Shown here: one piece after another, positions 21,726 through 32,937 of the stretch
Layout of the letters: the number at the start of each line of letters is the position of its first letter
Position numbering within the stretch: position 1 is the first letter of the stretch
Source: Favolaschia claudopus
Taxonomy: Eukaryota; Basidiomycota; Agaricomycetes; Agaricales; Mycenaceae
Direction of reading: 5' to 3'
DNA length: 64,000 nucleotides
Assembly: GCA_037176885.1 (NCBI GenBank)
Contig: JAWWNJ010000012.1
Span: 2,232,001-2,296,000, forward strand
Notes under the pieces: model-generated
Databases searched by the model: none
Told to the model about the DNA's origin: nothing
Seen by the model: the letters and a program-made list of their open reading frames with translations, nothing else
Program-made: the position numbers and the translations under genes

Positions 21726-22954
21726 ATGTCCCCCCAATTTGCTCTCTCCTTGTCGCAAGAGGATCAGGATATGAAGGAATATTTCGAGAAGCTACACTCA
21801 GGCCAAGAAGAAACGTGCGTTCAATGTGTACGCCGCCGCATTGATTTTGACGAGACTAATTTGGTCACTGAAGGTTGTCGCTGTGGCCGCTAACCAAGAA
21901 CAAGGAACCCCCAACCCATGCGTACGACTGGACCAAGGCTCCATCCTGTTTTGAGACTCTCTGGCGAGACGGAAAATCGACTAAATTCAAGATCGGTGGA
22001 CCACGCATACTGACCAACCTCTTTGGTCGGACGCCCGTAAGCTTACACTCGTTTCGATCTTGTGGGTTCGAGACTGATCGCTGTATACAGGCCGAGGTGT
22101 TTGCTGATTTCCCTACCGATTTCCCTGACTCTCCTCGCTCCTCGCCGCCGACGTCCCCTGCTTCATTGTGCTCTAGTCTCAGCGACGAAGGGAGCGAGGC
22201 CGTTCATGATCGCCCTGCTTCACTTCCGGAGGTGGATGATGTCTCCCAGCAGTTCTTCATTCGCATGCACCTGGAGTCGGATGACTCTCCTCCATCCTCG
22301 CCGATTGTGCCTTCTCCGCTTCCACCTTCGCTCCCTCCATCTCCGACTTGCACATTTGAAGTCCCCACTACGTGCAATCCGCTGACATTGATGATAAATC
22401 CTTCACCCCAGAACATATCTCCATCCCCCAGCAGCACGCTAATCGGCACGGACAGTCGAGACTCCTCCCCAAAGTTAATCTCCGCGCCCTCGATTGCAGC
22501 CAGTTCTCCGACTCGCTACTCGGTCACGCCTCTGAGCATGGAGCACACTGTCCATGACGTAGCGAAACACCCTTCAGTGGCCCTCGCGCCCCAACAAATT
22601 GTGCTGGAAGAGCGCCGGGATCCTCCTGAGCCCTATGGCACGAAGCGCACGGGCGATTCAGTGGATGCGGAGACTACACGCCCACCAAAGAAGAAGAAAA
22701 CCATTCCGTCTGAAATCTATCGATGCGAGGAGCCGGGCTGCTTTACTACCTGCTCTAGAAAGAGCGACCTAAGACGGCACGTAAAAAATCAGCACAATTT
22801 TGGGATCCAACTTGGCGATGCGGTGCTTTGCCAGAGGTGCGGGCTCCAACTTTCGCGGGCGGATTCTGCCCGGCGCCACGAATCCAGAGAGGCTTGTGGG
22901 AAACGCGCTCCGTCGAGTCTGAAGAAAAAGACACGTTATATGAAGCGAGTTTGA
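21726..22954 (+). CDS. C2H2 zinc-finger protein, probable transcription factor
   Basis: Exon 1 from ATG 21726 encodes MSPQFALSLSQEDQDM. Introns of about 60 and 55 nt follow (near 21813-21873 and 22038-22090). A long Ser/Pro-rich middle (PPSSPIVPSPLPPSLPPSP) is followed by a basic nuclear-localisation-like patch, RPPKKKKTIP. The C-terminal finger is YRCEEPGCFTTCSRKSDLRR with histidines in HVKNQH (C-x4-C-x12-H-x4-H). A second, degenerate finger has CQRCGLQLSRADSARRH. It ends in a basic tail (KKKTRYMKRV). About 370 residues. Likely a DNA-binding regulator; the target is unknown. Confidence 0.75.
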
Positions 22955-23707
22955 TGACATCCTTTCTTCTAGCTCTTCTTTCATTGGTACGCTTTTCAAT
23001 CGCCTGTTAAGTTTTCGTCTCGGTGTCCTATGTTCCATCTGTTTATGGTCTTGTAGCTATATTGCCTCAGACTTGTATATTTGCCAGAACAATTCTATTA
23101 AATAAATCTGACGTTCGATCATCATACATGATCTCTATCGAAAGGGAGAGCTTTGTTTTGCTGGGATGAACCGTTAGCATAAACCAGCATCGGAGGATTT
23201 TCTGGATTCGATTTCCAAGTTTTCAGAGAGGTGTCATTAGACCGATCATGATGGACTCGGTTCGTGGCTGGGCGAATGACTGATGAATTCTGTCCGACGC
23301 CGGACAGTGGTACAAATGATATGAGCACCATACCATCATTCTGGCGCGACTCCGAGAGGAGTGGACGAAGAGCCGACGTCCGATGAGCACGCAGTTGCAA
23401 GTTGAGAAATAACGACCGGCCGTGGAAAAACCAGGCCGCTTTTTGCAAGCGCGTCAAACCTGCACAAAAGCTGGGCATTACGAACGCCAGAACAGTGGCG
23501 CTCTGTAATGAGTGGAATACATGGATTGAGCACCTGTTATGTTTCTTGACAAGCGCCACAATTACAATGTGTTTGAAAATTGCATTCGACACTGATTGAC
23601 CCAGGAAATAAGTGATGGTTTGGTGGTAGTACAGATACGCATTATTGTATAAGGAAGTGAGCACAACACGACGAACTGATATGCGGAACGCATCATAGCC
23701 ACAAAAT
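22955..23707. other. Convergent intergenic region
   Basis: This contains the 3' flanks of the zinc-finger gene (+) and the SWIB gene (-). An aataaa-like motif lies near 23098. A minus-strand frame of 180 codons (23122-23664) is open but has no family resemblance and starts in the 3' flank of the SWIB gene, so I do not call it a gene. Confidence 0.4.
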
Positions 23708-24732
23708 TTATTCCATCTCGTGGAGATGCCTGGTAAATGCCTGTGAGGTAACTGGCAAATAGATGAGGCATCGAACTCACTGTCCCAAAACTTTGTTCAT
23801 TTTGAACATGTCGATCTTGTCTACATTGAAGACTGGTCGAAGGCTATGGTCGCATATTATCTCGCGTTTATTATCAGGATTTTGCTGAGTACGCGCTAAA
23901 TCAATTTGCGTGGACAAAGGACTGTACAGATAGGCGAACCAGTTCATTGGACTTGATATAAGCCCAGAGTTGTTTCACAACCTGTGGACGCGAGAGGGAT
24001 TCTGTTCCAAGGACAGCTGCCAGAGGTTCGCTGTGGACCGTTCGAATTGTTCTGAAAGTGAGCTATGAATGAGATACCTGAGTAAATAGGGCTTCGCAAA
24101 TCCTCCCTTCGCAGTACCTCCTTCGCCTGACCGCTTTTTTGGCGGTCGAATAGAGTCACTGTCGTCGTCTGTGTCGACCATCGCTGCACTCTTCGTTCTC
24201 GATTTTCTCTTCTTGGGAGTTCCATTCGAAGCGGCTTTGGGCTTGCCATTGCTTCGGCGTGTTCTACCGTTGATTTCGCTTGATAATTGACGAGCCAACT
24301 CCGCATCAGTAAGTTCATGTTTCGCCGCTTTCTTCGCTTTCTTCGAAGGCGGGGGAGAGTCGTCGACATCTGTGTCCTCGTCCTTCGGTACGGAGTATCC
24401 TTCTTCCGACGATTGGCGTCGCTTCCGGGGCGACGAATCCAACGGTTCTTCTTCGTCGGAAGCTTGACTCCCACTAGTGCTCTGCACCTGCTCAAACACT
24501 CTGCCAATGATAACATCCACAGCGTCGCGGTGCTGCTTCAGAAATTCTGGCGTTAATGTGGGATCAATGAGCTGCAGTTGCTTTCTGACACGCTTCGCGC
24601 TAATAGTCGCGAGGTCAGTGCCAGGGGCTTTAAGGATCTGCAGAATGAGCGGTTCTGTAGAATAGACGTCGCGTTACTCGGTCACAATTTCGTAGTAACG
24701 TACGTACCGAGGCTTTCAAAGTCAAAAGCCAT
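23708..24732 (-). CDS. DEK_C-SWIB domain protein (Uaf30/Tri1-like)
   Basis: The first exon encodes MAFDFESL, followed by an intron and a DEK_C-type domain (LILQILKAPGTDLATISAKR, VRKQLQLIDPTLTPEFLKQH). A charged nuclear-type linker follows (SPRKRRQSSEEG, PSKKAKKAAKHELTD, TPKKRKSRTKSA). The C-terminal SWIB domain has SLSRPQVVKQLWAYIK, NPDNKREIICD and FNVDKIDMFKMNKVLGQ. The last exon adds HLHEME after a 51-nt intron (gtgagt...ttaccag), which restores the usual SWIB ending. About 290 residues. Relatives include yeast Uaf30, a Pol I upstream activating factor subunit, and Tri1. A chromatin or transcription role in the nucleus is expected. Confidence 0.88.
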
Positions 24733-24920
24733 ACGCGCGACGAACAAGCCAAGAAACTCAAAGGAGGATTGTAGAGAGTGCTGGACAAGTGCCGAATCTC
24801 GTGAGAAAGCAATTTCTGATGGCAATCCTATCACTGATGTCACCTTATAATTACCTCTATTACTTTTGGCTTCTAAGATTTACAATGCACCACGCAGAAA
24901 ACATTAATACATATGCTCTG

Positions 24921-27900
24921 TCACCGCAGGACCGCCCACTCGTCGCGCTCTGCGCCAGGGGGAGGGAACACACCATTCCCACCAGCAGCGGGGGCGGCGC
25001 CGGCTTCCGGCTGCCTTTGTGGTTGTTGCTGCTGCTGATCTCGTCGCATTCTGTCCACTATACGTGTACGAACGTAGATGAGAACAGAGACAGCCAAGCA
25101 GAGCAGCAGCAGAAGGACAGTGTCTGAAAACTCGTCGGCCTCCTCCCCGCGTCCGCCGAGGAAATCATCCGGGGCGAATTCAGTTTCCCTCTCCGTCTCC
25201 GCGTTTCTGCGGTCAACGGCCCACTAGAAGTGCCATGTCAGCATGCAAAGCAAAGACGACAAGCAAATGCAAGACCTGAACTGGATCTTCCTCCGTTTTG
25301 GGGGGCTCGGACTTTCGTCTTCGGAATTCATCACGGGCTTTGCCAAAGTACCAGGGCCCATCGTCGTCATCGTGATACGCTCGGTCTTGATCTAAAGCAG
25401 GGTCCTCCGAAGGATCCTGATCGGCTTTGGAGTCGAGCGATCGCACCTCGGGAGGGTTTGGAGGAACTACGATTTGTCCGAATCAGCAACACTGACAACA
25501 CTCGAGTCAAAAGAACTCACGAAGTTCGTCTTCGTCAAAGTTCCAGATGCTTAAACCTCCTTCGCCTCCCATGAGAGTGTGCCAAATACTACGGGCGTAT
25601 AATTTGATAAGGGAAAGGTAGACCGGAAACGAAGCCTCTGCGTTGGTCTCCAAAGCTTGGTCATAGTGCCGTTTTGCAAGGTGGAAATCCTGGTGGTTCA
25701 GTAGATATCATGTATCTGCTCGATCAGGTCGGAATGTGCGCACCTGGGGAACACCAACTCCGTTTTCGTACATCCAGCCAAGATTCCACATAGCCAGGGC
25801 GCTCTGTTGCGTATCGGCAGCCGATTGGTAGTATTTCACCGCCTTTTCGAAACGAGTCGCCTCTGTATCGTCCCCAACACCCAAACCATGATAATAATAG
25901 TCCCCCACTTTCACCAGGGCGTCGATATTCCGTTGAGCCGCTGCACGCGTCCACTGCGTCAGCGCTAATCGGGCAGTTTCGTTCGAAGGAACAATGGGGG
26001 AAAAACGGGTCAACCTCAATATGCTCCTGTCTACGACAAGGTAATCTGTGTCAATAAATGCCATATCTAAGAGCGGGAAACTCACCTTGGTCTAAAACAT
26101 GCGCCAAATTGTTCTGCGCAATTTCCGACCCTCTCTCCGCTGCTATCCACCATCTGAGCATTGCCATCTCTTTCCCTCGCTCTGTACCTGATGTCCAGGC
26201 AATTTCAGCATCCCTCAAAAGATCATCACCCCATACGCCTCGCTCAGACACAATTTTGTAGAACGAAACCGCCATCGCACAGTGACTGGAGGCGATGGCG
26301 GGAGGCATGCCAGGAGTATCCGCTTGCGCAGAGTAAATCTGGCCCCTGTAATAATAGGCTTCGAAGGGGGATCCAAATAGAACAGCAGTGTCAAACAATG
26401 CTGCCGCCAGTGGTATTTCTCCGCGTGCTAGAGTTACACGGTGAATACCACGGAATCTGCGAGGTAAAATGTGATTCACCAAAGTGATGCTTCGCTACGT
26501 TGACTTGCGCCTCCGCTAGCTCTTGACCAGCGGCAGCGGAGAAATATGCCATGGCCTTCTTCGAATCTGGCTTCAGAGATGGCACGAGGCCGTCCCGCCA
26601 AATTATACCTAATCCGTTCTGACACTCCCGATCACCCTGTTCACTACCTCTCTCAAACCACATTTTAGCCATGGCTGGATCAGCTTTGACACCTTCTCCT
26701 CGCAGATACATGCGGCCGAGGAAGCCGGCGCTGGACGCGGCGTATCCAACAGGAAGGTTGTGGTCTTCCTTGAGGGGGGTGGGCGTATACTGTAGGGGGT
26801 TGGCAGGGTCTCTGGGCCATACCAAACGGGCGATCAAGAGGAAATAGTGTCGCGCACGCTCGAAGTCCCGTGGAACAGCCCCGACGCCTTCGCTACCAGA
26901 ACCAACACCACCCCTGGAGGAATATATGCTACCTTGATAGAATATCTTTCCTAAACGGTAAGCGAATTCAATCTCGCGTCGGTCGGCATTGAACTTGATA
27001 AAATTTCAAAATCAAAGAAATGCAGAAAACATACAAACTACTGACCAAGTAGTAGTCGAGGATGTCCTCCCAGGTCTCTCCTGACGCGCGCGACATGCCG
27101 GCTCGAATAGCAGCTTTGTGAACGTTGAGTCCCGTGGACGCAACGCTAGCTCCTGGGCCATAGACACCACCTGCGAGATCAGAAAGTCTTGTAGAAGTTT
27201 GCGGTAGTGTCCGGCCGCCGGGAGGGCCGGATACAAAGTTATCGATGGCTGAAGCACAAATTTGTAAATCGCGCAATGCGAAAGATTCAAGACTCACCTT
27301 GACCAGCAGCACGCTCATACCAGTCGAGTGCTCGATTGCAGTCATCAAGAGTACCAATGCCACTCCAATACCGGTACGCAAGAGCCATTTGGGAGCCTTT
27401 GTCACCACCGTTGGCCGCGAATGTATAATAGAGCTGTGCTCGTGCTTGATCGACGGGGGCAACTTTCTGGTAACCAGTGGCATGGAAGAAGGCAAGAAAA
27501 CCTTGTGAGGTCGCATTTCCAGTGATCGCTGCATGGGTTGCAAAGGAATTGTAGGCAAGACGTGGATCGGAGGGGAAATATTGTGAGGGAGGAAACTGAT
27601 ACAGGAAGTCACAAAAGGCTGCAAAACACTTCTGGAATGAGAACACACCAATGATATCTGAGCCAGAGTGTAAAGCGCGTCCGAATTTCCCAGCTCAGCG
27701 GAGTGTTGTAACAAGTCGATTACCTTGACTGCTTTGCCTTTGGTTTCCTCACGCTTCGTCCGGGACTCCTTTCCTAGTACCGCCAGTATAGCATTGGTTA
27801 TTTGACGCTGGAGCTTGAGCACTATACGCGTCACACTTCCCAACGGCCCTTGACCTTGGAGATTTGGGACGAATGAAGACAGCAAGGATCTGGAATTCTG

Positions 27901-28319
27901 AGAATTCGCAGTATAGAATGAAGATCCGTATGTGTGTAATGGAGAAGGAGCCGTTAGTGTTGATAAAGTATTCAAGGCTTGTTTGTAAGCTCGGGTGGCT
28001 ATATAAATGTTAATTTGAGGACGAAATAACGAATAGGCAATACCTTCTGCGACTTGATCAAGGTCAGTGGTAGCCTGAACAGCAACCTCAGAAACTTGCA
28101 GCGGAGATGTGAATGATCCTGCTTACCGTTTTGCTTTCCGCGTTCACAGAATTGTCTGTCACAGACTCCGTCTAATAGGAAGTCAAACAAGGATACGGCC
28201 TAGCGGTGGAACAGAGATACATCTGGATCATTGGAAGTTTTCTGTGCTGACGCGACGACGGCAAGAGCAAAGCAAGTCCAGAAGAGCCATGAAGCCCAAC
28301 AACTCTTGGGTTTCGACAT
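24921..28319 (-). CDS. HRD3: Hrd3/SEL1L homologue, ERAD ubiquitin-ligase subunit
   Basis: The ATG at 28319 encodes a signal peptide (CWASWLFWTCFALAVVASA). Three small exons follow, and then a long run of Sel1-like repeats, for example LLQHSAELGNSDALYTLAQI, ALAYRYWSGIGTLDDCNRAL, FLGRMYLRGEGVKADPAMAK and AMWNLGWMYENGVGVPQ. Near the C-terminus a single membrane helix (TVLLLLLCLAVSVLIYV) is followed by a short cytosolic tail rich in Gln, Pro and Ala. This topology matches Hrd3/SEL1L, the luminal partner that recruits misfolded glycoproteins to the Hrd1 ligase. Roughly 900 residues, close to the usual length. It shares a 231-bp divergent promoter with the oligoribonuclease gene. Confidence 0.93.
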
Positions 28320-28550
28320 TTTGGCAGTATGGGGTCAGATGGAATGACCTGATTCAATTCATGCGCGAAATACAGAAAAGGCAAGTTGAAGGCGGAAGAG
28401 CGAGAAATTGTACAGAGAGAGACAGACGGAGTCGCGTTGCAGTCGCGCGCGGACTCGAGACGCTTATGCCAAGTTACACGTAGCCCGAAACGCGGTCCGA
28501 ATTCGGAGGTGTCCCCGAAAAATCTTCGGCTTTACCCGAACCAAAAACTC
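28320..28550. promoter_or_regulatory. Bidirectional promoter between HRD3 and oligoribonuclease
   Basis: Only 231 bp separate the two divergent start codons, so the two genes must share upstream sequence. No specific binding site is recognised. Confidence 0.5.
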
Positions 28551-29770
28551 ATGCTTGCTTCGAACGTCTTGCGCCCTTCTATCCACTGCTCACGCCTTCT
28601 CTATCGTTCGACACCATCGTATTGCGCAGAAAGACGCCTCAACACAGTAACCTCTTCGTCTCGACGGTTGCACTTGGTCCCATTACGGACTCTTCGTAAA
28701 ATACGCATCGAAAGCATGGAATCAAAACCACTTTCATATTCAAACGGCCCAATGGTGTGGATAGACTGCGAGATGACGGGCTTAGACCCCGACAAGGACA
28801 AAATTTTAGAGATTGCAGTACGCTTGTCGTTCGATTACATAGTATGTATAGAGTTAACAATACTAGGTTCTCATAACAAACGGCAACCTCGATCTCGTTG
28901 ATGATGGCATTGAGTTTATAATTCGCACGGATAAAGCTGCATTGGACGGGTATTCGATCCAATTTTCTTTCGCGTTTCTCCATCACTACACGAGTCGTTC
29001 AGGATGGATGAGTGGTGTACAAAGCAGCATGGACAAGTGCGCTAAATTCGATGGCCGTCCCATCGTACTTGTCTGATGCATGCTTCATCCAGTCTGGCCT
29101 CACCAAGGCATGTTTGGAGTCACCTCATTCACACGAGGACGTTTCCAAAGCTGTCCTCGACTACATCAAGAAGTGGATACCACAGAGGTATGATCCACAC
29201 GAGCTGTTGGAAATATGTAGCCTCATAAGCCGCCAAACGACAGACGAGTAGGCGTATTAGCTGGTAATTCTGTGCACGCGGACCGCCAATTCCTCGTCAA
29301 GCACATGCCCGAAATAACTGAGTGGCTCCATTATCGGTCTTTGTCTTTCCTTGTCAAATGTGCATCAATTTAAATAATTCGACTGGCACTTCTGCAGCAT
29401 CATCGGTGAGTGTCTTACCAGCTCAAGGATAGTGACTGCTTGCTCATTTGCAAGCATAGATGTTTCTTCCATCAAGGTATAGCAATATCCATGCTCTCAA
29501 CGCAGACACTGACTCCGTCAAGGAATTATCACGTCGATGGTACCCTCATTTGGGCATCCCCAAGTTGGCAGAAAGCAATCATCGGTTCGTGATCATTGCT
29601 CGCGTTCGTTTACCTGGATTCATAATGCCAAACAGCGCGCTAGATGACATTCGAGGCTCAATAAAAGGTCTATCGACCGAACTTTCTTTGTCCCAATACT
29701 TATCTCGCTTCTAGAGCTTGAGTGGTATCGGCAGAACATCTTTATTCAGCCACCACCGAAAGAGTCTTGA
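28551..29770 (+). CDS. REX2: Oligoribonuclease (REXO2/Rex2-like 3'-5' exonuclease)
   Basis: The spliced protein has the DEDDh exonuclease motifs: [20 protein letters not shown] (Exo I), [20 protein letters not shown] (Exo II) and [14 protein letters not shown] (Exo III, with the catalytic His five residues before the Asp). It degrades oligoribonucleotides of a few nucleotides to monomers. The first ATG (28551) gives a Ser/Arg-rich N-terminus ([20 protein letters not shown]) that looks like a mitochondrial presequence. A second in-frame ATG at 28716 ([15 protein letters not shown]) would give the cytosolic-type core. It ends FIQPPPKES, and seven or so short exons are needed. Confidence 0.92.
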
Positions 29771-29795
29771 AGCCGGGAGCCCCGCTCCCGGGGCT
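29771..29795 (+). other. GC-rich hairpin immediately after the oligoribonuclease stop codon
   Basis: The arms agccgggagc (29771-29780) and gctcccggggct (29784-29795) pair with a two-nucleotide bulge and a three-nucleotide loop. The hairpin starts at the base following the TGA. Confidence 0.6.
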
Positions 29796-30521
29796 TTATC
29801 TCACTTTTTGGGTCAAATTCCAGGACGCCTTATAAAGGCGTTAGGGAGGGTTGGGAAAAAGAAAACGCCAAAAAATGTAATAGATTATTTACTCTTTTCC
29901 TGAGTTTTGTCGACCTATGTTGCCAGTAAGGCACAATTAGTCTACTAGTACTGTGCTTTCCAAATGAGGCACTTTCGCGCAAAACGTCTTCAGCCACTTC
30001 AAGTAGGGAACACGTCGAAGCACACTTAGATATGCTTACAGCATCCAGCTTTCTTCCGGATCTGGTGCCACTCGATTCCTTGAGAACGTTTCTTGATCCC
30101 AATAGATGAGCACACCACGAGGGACTGAGAGATTGCAATAGAGGAATGCAGCACAACATTGTGGCTTGTCTAAACTCTGGTGGGCTGCAATAAAATCTGA
30201 CCAGCTCGCTTCGCAAAGGACGAGGTAGATAGCGGGTATGCAGGCGCGACGCCAGTGAACAACCGTTTGAACTCGATGAATCGATAAAGGGAGTTACGTC
30301 ATTTATTTGGCCACTACGCCGAACAAACTATCGCAACCCTAATCGGGAGATTTTCAGTCAAACACCTTCTAGCAGGTTCTCCGTGTCTTCTACACGTCCC
30401 AAAATTGATCAGCAGCTGCGGCCATGTGTGTGTCATATGCCCCGATACCGATTCCTGCCATTCTCCGGTACTTTACTTACGTCCCGATGCCTATAAAACC
30501 CCAACAATTCTAGAGAGCGAA
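29796..30521. other. Intergenic region before tRNA-Leu
   Basis: No supported gene. A segment at 30311-30352 (ccactacgccgaacaaacta and onward) resembles 63164-63212. An ATG frame across 30405-30680 overlaps the tRNA and is not real. Confidence 0.4.
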
Positions 30522-30612
30522 GGCAACATGGCCGAGTGGTCTAAGGCGCTGGAATTAGGTTATTTTCCTCATCCAGTCCGAAAGGGCGCGAGTTCGAACC
30601 TCGCTGTTGTCA
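30522..30612 (+). tRNA. tRNA-Leu (anticodon TAG) with a short intron
   Basis: The acceptor arms GGCAACA (30522-30528) and TGTTGTC (30605-30611) pair with one G-T wobble, with A as discriminator base. The D arm is GCCGAGTGGTCTAAGGC. The anticodon stem CTGGA/TCCAG encloses the loop ATTAGG, giving anticodon TAG at 30556-30558. The intron is 11 nt (30560-30570) after position 37. A long variable arm (TCCGAAAGGGC) and a T arm GCGAGTTCGAACCTCGC follow, all typical of tRNA-Leu. It reads CUA codons. Confidence 0.93.
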
Positions 30613-30631
30613 TGCGTGAATTGATGAAATC

Positions 30632-30644
30632 TTGTTTTTTTTTT
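30632..30644 (+). terminator. Pol III terminator downstream of tRNA-Leu
   Basis: A run of about ten T residues lies roughly 20 bp after the tRNA 3' end, as expected for RNA polymerase III termination. Confidence 0.7.
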
Positions 30645-31072
30645 AGCAAACTACCAATCGGAGATCTTTTTTGCTGTTAAACAGCAATTTTTTCTCAAAA
30701 CGGTGCTCTTGTTGTGCAAACTGGGGAAAAAAACCATCAAGTCGAACAGACTTATGACCCCCCCTCATTACTAACAAATTATCAGCGAAAGGCAGGTCAG
30801 CGAGTCGACAACTGAAACCCAACATCAGAGAGAATCGCTGATTTATTCTCCAAATTCAAGTATGATGGACTTTGGAAGAACCGATTCTGACCACGGCTCA
30901 TCGTAATTTGTCAACAGGATCTTGATTTTCAGGGTGTCATTTGATGAGCGTGCAGTCAATGTTCATATTATAATGCCGTGACACAAAAACTGTTCTGAGC
31001 GGCCCCCGTCTCGAGATAACAAGCCAACAAGTATGGATTGACAATTTACACGCAGGACAACCAAGTACAAGA
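30645..31072. other. Intergenic region
   Basis: This contains the 3' flank of the G1 protease gene on the minus strand. I see no gene or repeat. Confidence 0.4.
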
Positions 31073-32068
31073 TCAAGTATGGTTGACCGTGACTGAAGAG
31101 GAACTTGTGGATACCGAGGTAAGAACCTGTCCATTCTGCTCCATGTTGATGATGACTGCGCCAGACGGCCCAACGGTGCTGCCAGAAGCTTCCGTTGCGA
31201 CCGCATTCGTGAAAGTGACGGTGCCAAAGTTCGCAAACGGCACCATGGAGTTGCCTTCCTCAAAGTCCTCCACGATCCACTCTGCATTCTCTTGGCAGAG
31301 TCTCGCTGAGGAGGTGAGGGCCCTCGAGACGGTCTAGGGTAGTTGCGTTATTGAAAGATCACTTTGCGGAGTGAGTTTACATACCACTCCGGTGGAAAGG
31401 TTTTCAATCTTGACGGTACCTGAAGTGGTCGTTGAGACGGTCGCGGTCAATCGGATGGTGTTGCCAGCGGAGATCTATGGGTGAGCTCGTTCAGACATCG
31501 GATAGCACAGCAAAACGTTCTCCCATACAGGTATCCCCGAGAAGTCAGTCGCAGCGGCCGGGAAATATTCAAACCAGGCTGTTGATTGTTCAAAACATGA
31601 AATCCGCCCCTCGAAAGACATACCATCGAATGAAACTCGGCCGCCGGAGACTGTAAAGTCGATACCAGTTTGCAAGATTGCACTTCCACATGTGTCGCCA
31701 TCGATGCCGACCCAGGCGGATGCCGCAAACGTGCCCGACCCACCGCTTGGGGCTCTCGGAGTGGGAACTACGAAGGTCCCTGTGACTGACTTGAAAGTTC
31801 CCTACAGACAAACAAGATGAGTGAGGATGAAATGCCAACAAGGAGAAGTGCTGACGGCGGGGGACTCGAAGGCTGCGCCGGCCCAGTTTGAGCTAAATTC
31901 GGCGTGGGTGACGTTGGTCGTCAAGCTTGCGGGGCCGTTCGAGGGAATCTTGGGGGACGACGTGTGAACTCCTGCTGCGCGGCGGGCGAGACGGTCACCG
32001 AGACGGGCATTGGGACGCGCAAGAGCGACGGTGGCGAAGAGGGCGTAGGTGAGCAGCTTGGCGAACAT
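31073..32068 (-). CDS. Secreted peptidase G1 (eqolisin, scytalidoglutamic-type protease)
   Basis: The protein begins with a signal peptide (MFAKLLTYALFATVALARP) and a propeptide with dibasic sites. The mature part has EFSSNWAGAAFESPA, VTGTFVVPTPRAPSGGSG, AWVGIDGDTCGSAILQTG, SAWFEYFPAAATDFSGIP and NAEWIVEDFEEGNSMVPF. G1 peptidases use a Gln-Glu dyad: the Glu should be in AEWIVEDF and the Gln most likely in ILQTG. It ends SSVTVNHT. Enzymes of this family are acid-active and digest proteins outside the cell. Introns interrupt it near 31330-31390, 31480-31530 and 31800-31860. About 270 residues, normal for the family. Confidence 0.92.
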
Positions 32069-32937
32069 GGTGCAGGGAAGGAACCGAAATAGGAGCCTGA
32101 GGGAATCGGTCGGTGCTTTCGCACTTTTATGGTGGATACATGAATGTCGTCAGGTGGTCATGCAGCAACAGTCTTATCAGAACGAGGAGGAGAAGAGAGA
32201 TAAATATACACAGAGATTGGCTCCGGTCTTGCTGTTTCGGAGTTGAGCTGAGGATAGACAGACCAGGGTTATAGAATCTGAGCCCCGACTTGCATCGTTG
32301 TTGCCGCACAACCAAAAGAGTCAAATTGAGGGCCGTAGACTGGCGTTGAGTGCAGTAAAAGTCTTGAGAATCGCAGCTTTGCAGGTTATGAACAGAGACC
32401 TATTTTGAGGATTCACCATAAATACACCCACACCCATGTGGATGAAGAAAGTTGCACGTAGGTCGCTGGGAACAGAGAGACAGAATTGCGGTATCGAACC
32501 GCGAGGTCGTCATTCTGGACGTAGTAGAGTATATCGAGGTGTCCTGTCCAGTCTCACAGAGATGGACTCTGACAAGCGCGATGTTACCTCTGACCAACCC
32601 GGCGGCTCCGATTGTGAGGGAAATTTTTTCTAAACAAGCGAGCATTCCGGAAGCCAAAGGATTCGGCACTTCTCAGGATCTTTGCACACTGAGGCCACTG
32701 TAAGTGATTGGGGCGATACCTTTGGAGGCGCGCATGCACCAAAATGCTATTTTCGCCAAAGAGTATGAAAGTCTTCATTCCATGGAGCGTCGGGCAAATT
32801 CTTCTGGGTGTAACGTACAGTAGAGCGGTCGCGAACGAGAGTAGCGGTGGCGGTGCGGCACACGCCAACACGTGCCTCTGAGTACGCGTTGTTGTTGGTT
32901 GTTTACGGCCTGCCAAACTTCAACCACGACAACGCCG
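32069..32937. promoter_or_regulatory. Divergent promoter region, G1 protease and Bud4-like genes
   Basis: About 870 bp separate the start codons. Expression signals for the secreted protease and the cytokinesis gene must lie here, but I cannot assign any specific site. Open frames in this stretch show no family resemblance. Confidence 0.4.

Noticed and set aside
23122..23664. 180-codon minus-strand frame downstream of the SWIB gene
   Set aside because: It has no recognisable motif and amino-acid use typical of untranslated DNA, and it starts in the 3' flank of the SWIB gene. A terminal SWIB exon is better explained by the 51-nt intron ending at 23729.
24921..28319. Possibility of several separate TPR/Sel1 genes
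   Set aside because: The pieces join through normal introns and together give the signal peptide, Sel1 repeats and single C-terminal helix of one Hrd3 protein.
30405..30680. 91-codon plus-strand frame
   Set aside because: It overlaps the tRNA-Leu gene and its poly-T terminator, so the openness is incidental.
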